48,997 nucleotides of DNA, from the NCBI GenBank assembly GCA_946414315.1, contig CAMKNZ010000016.1:1-48997 (forward strand). Direction: 5' to 3'. How positions within the stretch are numbered: the stretch's first letter is position 1; each line of letters starts with the position of its first letter. A program made the translations under genes and the position numbers. Positions 15,430-23,637 of the stretch are shown here, piece by piece. The stretch comes from an uncultured Clostridia bacterium. GTDB taxonomy: Bacteria > Bacillota > Clostridia > Christensenellales > Aristaeellaceae. The notes beneath the pieces were generated by a model, which saw only the letters and a program-made list of their open reading frames with translations, was not told the DNA's origin and did not search any database.

Positions 15430-16656
15430 ATGAGTGAAATCAATACGGTCAGATCCAAAGGTACCCTTCAGCTGATCAACGGCAAAAAATTCAAGGGCGA
15501 GCTGGTCGCGAATGAAACCGGCGCCGCGTTCTATGCCAAGGGGCAGAAGGAGCCTATGGCCGAGTGGCACTACGCCCGGATGAACCGGATGGACAATATC
15601 CGCCGGGGCGGCACCTCGAGCCAGATTACAGTCATCCTCAAGGACGACGCCCGGTATGTGTTCGACCTGAACCAAGGCCTGAAGCTCTACAGCCATATGG
15701 ACAAAAACTGGGCGGATAAGCCGGTGCGGGCCAAGACCCGGGGCGATATCCTGCATGAGCAGGCGGAACGCCTGGGCCAAAAGATCGAGGTGCCAAAGAA
15801 GCACCTGATTACCCGGCGCCATCCGAACCGCTCCATCGGCGGCGATATCGTGATCTACCTGCTGCTGCTCCTGGTGGCTGTGGCGATGGTATTCCCGCTG
15901 GTTTACCTGGTCGGTTCCTCCCTGAAACCGCTGGATGAACTGTTCCGTTTCCCGCCGCCCGTATGGCCCAGCCATCCGACGATGGACAACTTCGCCGACT
16001 TGTTTGTAACGATGGGCCAGAGCTGGGTGCCATTCAGCCGTTACCTGGTGAACACCCTGTTCATCACCGTAGTTGGTACCTTCGGTCATCTGGTGGTGGC
16101 AGGCATGGCGGCCTTCGTACTAGCCAAGTATGAATTCCCCGGTGGCCGGATGTTCTTTGGCGTGGTTACCACCTGCCTGATGTTTTCCGGCTACGTAACA
16201 GGCATTCCGAACTATCTGATTATGAGCAAACTGGGCATTGTCGACACCTACTGGGCGCTGATTCTGCCTGCGTTTGCCGCGCCTATCGGCCTGTTCCTGA
16301 TGAAGCAGTTCATGGAAGGCCTGCCCACTGCCCTCATCGAGGCAGCCACCATCGACGGTGCCAGCCGTTTCCGGGTGTTCTGGAGCATCGTGATGCCCAA
16401 CGTCAAACCCGCGTGGCTCACCATGATCATCTTCAGCGTCCAGGCCTTGTGGAACAACAACGCCGCTACGATCATCTACTCTGAGGCGAAGAAGACGCTG
16501 GTCTACGCCCTGGGCCAGATCCTGGCCGGCGGCGTTGCCCGGACGGGTCAGTCTGCCGCGGCCAACGTGATTATCGTCGCGGTCCCGATCCTGATCTTCG
16601 TGTTCAGCCAGAGCCGGATTCTGGAGACCATGGCCTCCTCCGGCATCAAGGACTAA
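15430..16656 (+). CDS. Sugar ABC transporter permease with N-terminal PH/GRAM-like domain
   Basis: This 408-residue protein is about 130 residues longer than usual CUT1 permeases of the MalG/AraQ type. The C-terminal 270 residues are the ordinary six-helix permease with its EAA loop (IEAATIDGASRFRVFWSIV, from about 303). The extra N-terminus (about 8-85) is predicted beta-rich: KGTLQLINGKKFKGELVA and a later SSQITVILKDDARYVFDL segment. This is the strand pattern of PH/GRAM-like domains. It is followed by a basic linker (about 95-137) before the first helix. The domain would lie in the cytoplasm. It may contact the ATPase, a lipid or another subunit. The gene begins one base after its partner permease stops. 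Confidence 0.85.
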   Translation: MSEINTVRSKGTLQLINGKKFKGELVANETGAAFYAKGQKEPMAEWHYARMNRMDNIRRGGTSSQITVILKDDARYVFDLNQGLKLYSHMDKNWADKPVRAKTRGDILHEQAERLGQKIEVPKKHLITRRHPNRSIGGDIVIYLLLLLVAVAMVFPLVYLVGSSLKPLDELFRFPPPVWPSHPTMDNFADLFVTMGQSWVPFSRYLVNTLFITVVGTFGHLVVAGMAAFVLAKYEFPGGRMFFGVVTTCLMFSGYVTGIPNYLIMSKLGIVDTYWALILPAFAAPIGLFLMKQFMEGLPTALIEAATIDGASRFRVFWSIVMPNVKPAWLTMIIFSVQALWNNNAATIIYSEAKKTLVYALGQILAGGVARTGQSAAANVIIVAVPILIFVFSQSRILETMASSGIKD

Positions 16657-16672
16657 GAGGGGAGAGATGACA

Positions 16673-18205
16673 ATGAAGAAAACAATCTCCTTTCTGCTGG
16701 CTTTCCTGCTGCTGATCCCTGCCGCCGGCGCTTTTGCCGACGACAGCGCGAGCCTCAAGGAGGACGGCTTCAGCACATCCTACACATACAACTATGACTA
16801 CTGGGGAGACGTGCAGATGTCTCCGGATCCGTACCGCGTCGAAACGATCATCGACTCGATGACGCTGGGACTGGAAAACCTGGATGGAAAGCTGATTACC
16901 AAGCCTCAGAGCATCTTTATCCGCAACAATGACGTCTATCTGGCCGACTCCGGCAACAACCGCATTCTGCAGATCCGCTACAAGGACGGGGAGGCAACGC
17001 TAACCCGCGTAATCTCAGAAATCACCGGAACGGAGCCCGCCGGCTTCAACAATCCGACGGATATCTTCGCAGATGAAAAAAACAATATCTATATTGCTGA
17101 CCAGAACAACAACCGTGTAGTCATGGTCGACAAAGACCTGAATTTCATCCGTGAGTTTGTCAAACCGGATGACGCAACATTCAACCAGGCGTCCGCCTTC
17201 CTGCCCAGCAAGATCGCAGTGGACGTCGCAGGGCGCGTCTATGTGCTGGCGGTGAACGTGAACAAAGGTTTCATGAAATATGAAAACGACGCGACGTTCA
17301 CAGGATATATCGGCGCCAACGCCGTCAAGGTCAACATGGCGGACTACATCTGGAAGCGGTACTTCATGTCCAAGGAACAGCGGGCGGCGAGCGAGAGCTT
17401 TGTTCCGACGGAATACGAGAACATGTACATGGACGAGAAGGGCTTCATATACGCGACAACCACGGTGTTCAAGGAATATGAGCTCCTTTCCGACTCCGCC
17501 AAGCCGATCCGCCGCCTGAACGGCATCGGGAACGATATCCTGATCAAAAACGACCGGTATCCGCCCATCGGTGACCTGGACTGGAAATCGGAGAGCCTGC
17601 AGTACGGCCCGTCGAAACTTGCGGACATCACGGCGATGAAGAACGAGATCTACGTTGCGGTGGACCGGATGCGCGGCCGGCTGTTCGGCTACGACAGCCA
17701 GGGTGTCATGCTATGGGCCTTCGGTACCAAGGGCAGCCAAGACGGAACCTTCAACCGGGCGATCGCCCTGGATCACATGGGCTACGACCTGTTCGTGGTC
17801 GATGAGATGAAAAACAGCATTACCGTGTTTACCCCGACGGAATACGGACAGATGATCTATGACGCGACGGACGCCTACCTGTCGGGCGACTATACGGCCA
17901 GCGATGAACTGTGGCAGCAGGTCATGAAGCTTAACGCCAATTATCCCCTGGCGTTCCGGGGCATCGGGCGGTCGCTGCTGCGGCAGGAAAAATACGAGGA
18001 AGCGATGGATTATTTCGAACGGGCCCACGCCCGGGAGGAATACGGCCGGGCCTTCAAGCAATACCGGAAGTACTGGGTGGAAAAGAACATCTGGTGGGTC
18101 TTCCTGGTCATCGGGCTGCTTCTGATTGTTCCGCTGATTCTCGGACGCATCAAGAGAACGAAATGGGAGGTGATCATGCATGAGCACAGCAAAGTCCGCA
18201 AGTAA
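16673..18205 (+). CDS. Secreted NHL-type beta-propeller with TPR and C-terminal membrane anchor
   Basis: The 510-residue protein has a signal peptide (MKKTISFLLAFLLLIPAAGAFA). Repeated NHL-like blades follow, such as NDVYLADSGNNRILQI, NNIYIADQNNNRVVMV and YDLFVVDEMKNSITVF. A TPR-like helical pair lies at about 398-465, one membrane helix at about 473-492, and a basic tail would be in the cytoplasm. Propeller and TPR modules usually bind glycans or proteins. Here they would sit on the outer face of the membrane beside the transporter, so a scaffold or sensor role is likely. The start is ATG 16673, eight bases after GGGGAG. The ATG at 16667 is too close to that site. The 3' end overlaps the Yip1 gene by 26 bases. 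Confidence 0.75.
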   Translation: MKKTISFLLAFLLLIPAAGAFADDSASLKEDGFSTSYTYNYDYWGDVQMSPDPYRVETIIDSMTLGLENLDGKLITKPQSIFIRNNDVYLADSGNNRILQIRYKDGEATLTRVISEITGTEPAGFNNPTDIFADEKNNIYIADQNNNRVVMVDKDLNFIREFVKPDDATFNQASAFLPSKIAVDVAGRVYVLAVNVNKGFMKYENDATFTGYIGANAVKVNMADYIWKRYFMSKEQRAASESFVPTEYENMYMDEKGFIYATTTVFKEYELLSDSAKPIRRLNGIGNDILIKNDRYPPIGDLDWKSESLQYGPSKLADITAMKNEIYVAVDRMRGRLFGYDSQGVMLWAFGTKGSQDGTFNRAIALDHMGYDLFVVDEMKNSITVFTPTEYGQMIYDATDAYLSGDYTASDELWQQVMKLNANYPLAFRGIGRSLLRQEKYEEAMDYFERAHAREEYGRAFKQYRKYWVEKNIWWVFLVIGLLLIVPLILGRIKRTKWEVIMHEHSKVRK

Positions 18206-18875
18206 GCCCGCTGTCCGGGCAGATGACGGAAAAGCGAAAGCGTGGCTGAGCCGGTACAGGCAGTCTCTGCGCTATGCCCTGTATGTCATCACGCATCCCT
18301 TCGACGGATTCTGGGACCTGATTCACGAAAAAAAGGGCTCCATCGCCGCAGCGAACACCTTCCTGATCCTGTTTCTGCTGATCCGGGTGCTGAAGCTGAT
18401 CGCGACGAACTTTCAGTTTATCTCCGCGCCGATTCAGCATATCAACGTGTTCGAGGAGATGGGCTCCCTGCTGCTGCCCTTCATCGTGCTGTGCGTCGCA
18501 AACTGGGCAATGACCACGCTGTTTGAGGGTAAAGGCCGGTTTAAAGATATCTACATGGGCATGTGCTACGCGCTGGTGCCCTATATCCTGATTCAGCTAC
18601 CGATGATCCTGGTCAGCAACATGCTGACCTATGAAGAGGGAAGCTTCTACAGCGTACTGCTGGCTTTCTCGGTGATCTGGTGCTTCTTTCTTGTGTTTGT
18701 CGGCTTGATGGAAATCCACGATTACGGTCCCGGAAAGACATTCATCTTCCTGATCGTCACGGTGGTCGGTGCCTGCGTGATCCTGTTCCTGATGCTGGTG
18801 TTCTTCAGCCTGCTCTCGGACGCGGTGGCCTTCTTTGTCAGTTTCTACCGTGAGATCGTATTCAGACTGAATTAA
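18180..18875 (+). CDS. Yip1-family integral membrane protein
   Basis: The 231-residue protein has a basic cytoplasmic N-terminus and about five membrane helices. The first helix is preceded by the ITHPFDGFWDLIHEK motif, typical of bacterial Yip1-domain (YIP1/DUF1282-type) proteins. Their function in bacteria is not established, though they recur beside carbohydrate transporters. TGGGAGG lies nine bases before the ATG, inside the end of the propeller gene. The overlap implies tightly linked translation and probably physical partnership with the propeller protein, whose tail ends just inside the membrane. Confidence 0.75.
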   Translation: MSTAKSASKPAVRADDGKAKAWLSRYRQSLRYALYVITHPFDGFWDLIHEKKGSIAAANTFLILFLLIRVLKLIATNFQFISAPIQHINVFEEMGSLLLPFIVLCVANWAMTTLFEGKGRFKDIYMGMCYALVPYILIQLPMILVSNMLTYEEGSFYSVLLAFSVIWCFFLVFVGLMEIHDYGPGKTFIFLIVTVVGACVILFLMLVFFSLLSDAVAFFVSFYREIVFRLN

Positions 18876-18886
18876 GGAGGGGGAAG

Positions 18887-21469
18887 ATGATGGAAAGGCA
18901 AAAGAAAAAAGTCATCCGCAACCTGATCCTCTGGCTGGTCGCGCTGATTGCGCTGGCCTGCCTGGTGCTGTTTGTGTTCGTGCCCATTTACTCCGAAAAG
19001 GAAGTATCCTCCGGCAGGGAACCGCATCTGGTCTTCTATGAGGGAGACGGGGAGAACGTGGTGATTGAAAACGATCACCTGCTGCTGGAAATGGACGCGG
19101 CCACAACCCAGTTCACCGTGACCAGCAAGGATAACGGGAAAGTCTGGTACTCCAATCCGGAAGGCCGGGACAAGGATCCGATCGCCCACGGCGTGAACAG
19201 CGAACTGCTCTCTTCCACGCTGAACCTGACCTATACCGTATCCGGCAACGAAACGGAACTGAACAACTACCGGTATTCCATGATGAACCGGAACTTCAAT
19301 ATCTATAAGGAAGACGATCAGACAATTCGGATCGAGTATGCCATCGGTCAGATTGAACGGACCTATACCATCCCGCTTGCCATTACGGTAGACCGCTACA
19401 AGGAACTGACAGGGCAGATGTCCGGCGGGGACAAGAAGAAGGTCAAGAGCTTCTACACCCTGTTCGACGCCAAACAGCTGGGCAAGGCGAACAACCTTGA
19501 TGAACTGAAGGCACTGTATCCCAACATTGAGGAAGGCAATCTCTACATCCTGAAATCCGGGGTTGAGGCCTCCAAAAAGGAACAGTTGGAAGGGTATTTT
19601 TCCAAGGTCGGTTACGATCAGGAACAGTATGAGATCGATATGCAGAACGTGGCGCAGACGGAAGAAAACCACGGCCCGTTCTTCAATGCCGTGATGATTC
19701 TCCGCCTGGAAGGGAACCAGCTGGTGGCCGAGGTGCCCTACAATGAGATCACCTATGACGCGGCTTATCCCCTGACGTATATCTCCGTGCTGCCGATGTT
19801 CGGCGCGGCCGGCACCGATCAGGAAGGGTTTATCTTCATTCCGGAAGGCAGCGGCGGCGTGATCAAGTACAACAACGGCAAGCTGTCCCAAAACGCCTAT
19901 TACGCCAACCTGTATGGCTGGGACTACGGCATGGAGCGGACAGAGGCTGTCAGCGAGACGGAGGACACCTTCGCGGTCTTCGGCATGGGGCAGAAGGACG
20001 GCTCCTTCATCTGCGTGCTGGACGGCGCCAGCTCCTACGGCGCCATCTACGCGGACATCTCCGGACGGTTCAACAGCTTCAACACCGTTTACTGCAAATA
20101 CAACCTGATTCATTACGGCCAGTTCAAACTGTCCGGCCGGACCAATGAGCAGGTGCTGATGTACGAGAACACGATTCCGGACGACACGATCATTCAGCGC
20201 TATTGCTTTGTGGATACGGACAGCTACGTCGGCATGGCGGAAGCCTATGGCGATTATCTGCGGAGCCTGCCTGAGTTCAAGCAGGAAGCGGCCGATCCCG
20301 AGGTTCCGGTGCATGTGGAACTGATCGGCGCGATCAACAAGACGATCCCGAAGCTGGGCGTTCCGGTGGATTCCGTGGTGCCTGTCACAACCTTCAGCGA
20401 AGCGCAGGAGATTATGGACGAACTGCTGGACAGCGGCGTGAAGCACCTGAACATCCGGATGACCGGCTGGAGCAACGGCGGAGTTCTCCAGAAGGTGCTG
20501 ACCGGCGTCAACACGGTCGGACCGCTGGGCGGGGACAAGGGCCTCAAACAGCTGATCGAGGACGCGAAGGCGAAAAATGTATCCGTTTATCTGGACGGAA
20601 TCAGCTGCTTTGCCTACGACAGCGGCCTGCTGGAAGGCTTTGTGCCGACGCTTCACGCTGCCCGCTTTACGACACGTGAGCTGGTCAAGCTGTATCCGTA
20701 CTATATCGTTACCTATCAGCAGCAGGACTGGTCCGATCCGTACTATCTTGTCAAGCCGAGAATCGCGAATGACTATGCGAACAATCTGGTGAAGGCGGTC
20801 AGCGGTAAGGGAGCCGCCGGCGTCGCTTTCCGGGATATCGGCAATCTGCTCAGCGCGGACTATTACAAAAACGAGACCGTGACCCGCGAGCAGGTCAAGG
20901 CCATGAACGTTCAGGTGCTTCAGAACGCCGTGGAACAGGGACTGAAGATCAGTGTCAAGAAGGGCAACGATTACGCCCTGCCTTACGCGGATCTGATCAC
21001 GGACATGAACCTGACCGGACGAAAATACACGATCATCGACCAGGCAGTGCCCTTCTACCAGATCGCGTTGCACGGCCTGAAGAACTACACCGGCGAAGCC
21101 ATCAACCTCTCCAGCGATTTCAAGAATTCTCTTCTGGAGAGCGCGGAATTCGGCGCCGGGCTGAGCTTCACCTTCATGAAAGCGGATACCAGCATCCTGC
21201 AGGATTCCGCATACAGCTGCTACACAGCCGGATCCTATGATCGCTGGAAGGACGAAGTGATGCCGATGATCCTGAGATACCAGCAGGAGATGTCCGGGCT
21301 GAACAGCCAGCGGATCTCCGGCCATGAATTCCTGACAGGCGAGGTTCATGTGACCACCTATGAGGACGGAACAAAGGTATACGTCAATTACGGCGGTACC
21401 GAATACAAAAAAGGATCCGTCCGAATTCCCGCCCGTGACTATCTGGTAGAAAGGGGGAACGCGCAGTGA
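18887..21469 (+). CDS. DUF5696-type membrane-anchored protein, candidate glycosidase
   Basis: This 860-residue protein has an N-terminal membrane helix (about 10-32) and a long extracellular part. The first half is beta-rich (HLLLEMDAATTQFTVTSKDNGKVWYSNP), like the N-terminal beta-sandwich of several glycoside hydrolase families. The second half alternates helix and strand, with VKHLNIRMTGWSNGG, NVSVYLDGISCFAYDS and GVAFRDIGNLLSADYY. That pattern suggests a TIM barrel with acidic residues at strand ends. I match it from memory to DUF5696, which has no assigned function. A membrane-bound glycosidase that trims glycans before uptake is a reasonable guess. AGGAGG precedes two adjacent ATGs, at 18887 and 18890. 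Its stop overlaps the next GTG start. Confidence 0.65.
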   Translation: MMERQKKKVIRNLILWLVALIALACLVLFVFVPIYSEKEVSSGREPHLVFYEGDGENVVIENDHLLLEMDAATTQFTVTSKDNGKVWYSNPEGRDKDPIAHGVNSELLSSTLNLTYTVSGNETELNNYRYSMMNRNFNIYKEDDQTIRIEYAIGQIERTYTIPLAITVDRYKELTGQMSGGDKKKVKSFYTLFDAKQLGKANNLDELKALYPNIEEGNLYILKSGVEASKKEQLEGYFSKVGYDQEQYEIDMQNVAQTEENHGPFFNAVMILRLEGNQLVAEVPYNEITYDAAYPLTYISVLPMFGAAGTDQEGFIFIPEGSGGVIKYNNGKLSQNAYYANLYGWDYGMERTEAVSETEDTFAVFGMGQKDGSFICVLDGASSYGAIYADISGRFNSFNTVYCKYNLIHYGQFKLSGRTNEQVLMYENTIPDDTIIQRYCFVDTDSYVGMAEAYGDYLRSLPEFKQEAADPEVPVHVELIGAINKTIPKLGVPVDSVVPVTTFSEAQEIMDELLDSGVKHLNIRMTGWSNGGVLQKVLTGVNTVGPLGGDKGLKQLIEDAKAKNVSVYLDGISCFAYDSGLLEGFVPTLHAARFTTRELVKLYPYYIVTYQQQDWSDPYYLVKPRIANDYANNLVKAVSGKGAAGVAFRDIGNLLSADYYKNETVTREQVKAMNVQVLQNAVEQGLKISVKKGNDYALPYADLITDMNLTGRKYTIIDQAVPFYQIALHGLKNYTGEAINLSSDFKNSLLESAEFGAGLSFTFMKADTSILQDSAYSCYTAGSYDRWKDEVMPMILRYQQEMSGLNSQRISGHEFLTGEVHVTTYEDGTKVYVNYGGTEYKKGSVRIPARDYLVERGNAQ

Positions 21470-22476
21470 GCAAAGACAGAAAGCATAACCACTGGTATGA
21501 GGGCATTACTGAAGCGGTTCAGATGTATATCCCGGGTAACAGGATGTACAGGACTATTCAGGCACGGCGCGCCCGGACCGGTACGCTTTTCATCCTCCCG
21601 CTGATTATCGGCTTCCTGGCCTTCATGGTCCGCCCGCTCTTCCTGTCCCTTCAGATGAGTATGAGCAAGGTGGCTGTGGTGGAAGGAACGATGAGCCCCT
21701 TCAATATCACAATGAACCTGTTCGGGCAAAACATTGTGGTTCCCTTCGGCAATTACAACTACGCATTTGTTTCCGATCCGGATTTCTCCAAGATGCTGGT
21801 GAGCGAAATCGGGCGCATGGCGATCAACACGATCGCGACGCTGGTTATGAGCTTCGTTATCGCGGTCATCCTGAATCAGAACTTCAAGGGCAGAACCCTC
21901 TGCCGGGTGATCTTCTTCCTGCCGGTCATCCTTTCTTCCGGCGTGCTGCCCGGCATAGAGAGCCAGAATGCCTACTTCAACTTGATGACCAGTATCTCGG
22001 ATGCGGTGGGCGAGTCCTCGGGAGTCAACCTGTCGCAGGCACTACAGAACCTGCTGAGCGTCTCGGGCGTGGCCAAAGACGTCTTTGACGTGATCTTCCA
22101 GATGATCGACGCGATCTATGATATCATCATGGCCAGCGGCATCCAGATCATCGTGTTCCTGACGGGCCTTCAGTCCATCTCCCCCTCGCTGTATGAGGCG
22201 GCGGACGTGGAAGGCTGCTCCGCCTGGGAATCCTTCTGGAAGATCACCTTCCCGATGGTCAGCCCGCTGCTGCTGGTGAACTGCATTTACACGATCATCG
22301 ACTTCTTCATGAAAAACGACAACCAGGTCATGGAACACATCAACAGCGTGATGTACGGTACCCAGATGGACTTCGGCGCGGCCTCAGCTGAGAGCTGGAT
22401 TTACTTCGGCGTCGCCCTGCTGTTCATCGGGATCAGCACGTTCATCATTACAAGGGCGGTGAAGTCCTATGAGTAA
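21466..22476 (+). CDS. Sugar ABC transporter permease, second pair, LplB/UgpA-like
   Basis: The 336-residue protein is a CUT1 permease with six helices and an EAA loop (YEAADVEGCSAWESFWKITFP, from about 243). A longer insertion of about 60 residues lies between helices in the middle (IESQNAYFNLMTSISDAVGESSG...), which would be extracellular and might contact the binding protein. Translation starts at GTG 21466, overlapping the stop of the DUF5696 gene as GTGA. It overlaps the next permease gene by eight bases, so the two are made as a pair. Confidence 0.92.
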   Translation: MSKDRKHNHWYEGITEAVQMYIPGNRMYRTIQARRARTGTLFILPLIIGFLAFMVRPLFLSLQMSMSKVAVVEGTMSPFNITMNLFGQNIVVPFGNYNYAFVSDPDFSKMLVSEIGRMAINTIATLVMSFVIAVILNQNFKGRTLCRVIFFLPVILSSGVLPGIESQNAYFNLMTSISDAVGESSGVNLSQALQNLLSVSGVAKDVFDVIFQMIDAIYDIIMASGIQIIVFLTGLQSISPSLYEAADVEGCSAWESFWKITFPMVSPLLLVNCIYTIIDFFMKNDNQVMEHINSVMYGTQMDFGAASAESWIYFGVALLFIGISTFIITRAVKSYE

Positions 22477-23479
22477 AGGCAATACGGTTTTCATCGGAAA
22501 GAACAAAAGCTTCCGGGAACGGAACCGCCGAAGCAACGGCTATCTGCTGAAACGCACAACCGGACGGATCGCTATCTCCGTGATCCGCGGCTTGCTGATG
22601 TTCGGCCTGTGCTTCATGATCATCCAGCCCCTGATCACCCGCTTTTCTGTGAGCCTGATGGCGGCGGAGGACATCTATGACTCGACGATCCGGCTGCTGC
22701 CGCGGCATGTGACGCTGGATAACTACCGGATCGTAGCAGAACTGACTTCCATGCCGACCTCCATGATCAACACCGCGTGGATTTCGTTCGTGATGTCCAT
22801 CTGCCAGGTGGTTTCCACGACGCTCGTGGCCTACGGCTTCGCCCGATATGAATTCCCGCTGAAGAAATTCTGGTTTGCCTGTGTGGTCATGCTGATCATT
22901 ATCCCCCCGCAGACGATCCAGACAGCGCTGTTCATGTCCTTTACGCACTTTGATATCTTCGGGATTTTCAAGGCGACAACCGGCAGTGATATCAACCTGA
23001 GGTCCTCGCTGATCCCTTATACGGTAATGTGCCTGACCTGCATGGGCCTGAAGGACGGGCTGTACATCTACATGCTGCGGCAATATTTCAAGAGCGTCCC
23101 GGTCAGCCTGGAAGAGGCGGCCTATGTGGACGGCTGCGGCACGATGCATACCTTTGTAAAGATCATGCTGCCGGACGCAGTGCCGACCATCGCCAGCTGT
23201 TTCCTGTTCAGTTTTGTCTGGCAATGGACGGACCTGTTCTACACCCGGAATTTCATCTCCGGCTACAAGATCTATTCCCGGGAGCTGAGCAATATTACTT
23301 CCATTATGAGCAAGTATTTTGCCAGAAACTCGACGGAAAATGTCACAGTGCCGCTGGGAAGGCAGATGCAGCTGATCGGTATCGGCGTGTTTATCTGCTG
23401 CGTTCCGCTGATCATTCTCTACGCATTTACGCAGAAGACTTTCGTGCAGAGCCTGACAATGACTGGTTCGAAGGAATAA
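22469..23479 (+). CDS. Sugar ABC transporter permease, second pair, AraQ/UgpE-like
   Basis: The 336-residue protein has six helices and the EAA loop EEAAYVDGCGTMHTFVKIMLPD (from about 214). It is the MalG/AraQ-side partner of the permease encoded just upstream, with an eight-base gene overlap. Unlike the corresponding permease of the first pair, it lacks the PH/GRAM-like extension and has only a short basic N-terminus. It is the last gene before a new promoter at 23514. Confidence 0.92.
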   Translation: MSKGNTVFIGKNKSFRERNRRSNGYLLKRTTGRIAISVIRGLLMFGLCFMIIQPLITRFSVSLMAAEDIYDSTIRLLPRHVTLDNYRIVAELTSMPTSMINTAWISFVMSICQVVSTTLVAYGFARYEFPLKKFWFACVVMLIIIPPQTIQTALFMSFTHFDIFGIFKATTGSDINLRSSLIPYTVMCLTCMGLKDGLYIYMLRQYFKSVPVSLEEAAYVDGCGTMHTFVKIMLPDAVPTIASCFLFSFVWQWTDLFYTRNFISGYKIYSRELSNITSIMSKYFARNSTENVTVPLGRQMQLIGIGVFICCVPLIILYAFTQKTFVQSLTMTGSKE

Positions 23480-23499
23480 AGCGCACAAAATGCGGGAAA

Positions 23500-23513
23500 T
23501 GTACAGACTTGTA
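23500..23513. promoter_or_regulatory. Inverted repeat GTACA-GACT-TGTAC abutting a promoter
   Basis: This 14-base inverted repeat ends directly at the -35 box of the promoter for the second binding-protein gene, a position suited to an activator or repressor. Related GTAC palindromes lie upstream of the first binding-protein gene. Confidence 0.35.
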
Positions 23514-23542
23514 CTTGATAAAATGTCAAAAGCGGTCTATAA
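23514..23542 (+). promoter_or_regulatory. Promoter of the second solute-binding-protein gene
   Basis: TTGATA (23514-23519), 17-base spacer, TATAAT (23537-23542). The leader of about 90 bases contains a 9-bp hairpin (ACAGATTTC with GAAATCTGT, 23586-23608) shortly before AGGAGG. A separate strong promoter is expected because binding proteins are needed in excess over permeases. Confidence 0.8.
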
Positions 23543-23637
23543 TAATCCTGAACAGCGGGTGTAACCGCATTAACAACGTACCTATACAGATTTCGGTAGG
23601 AAATCTGTAAGGAAATAAAAAAGGAGGTTTTCTCATT

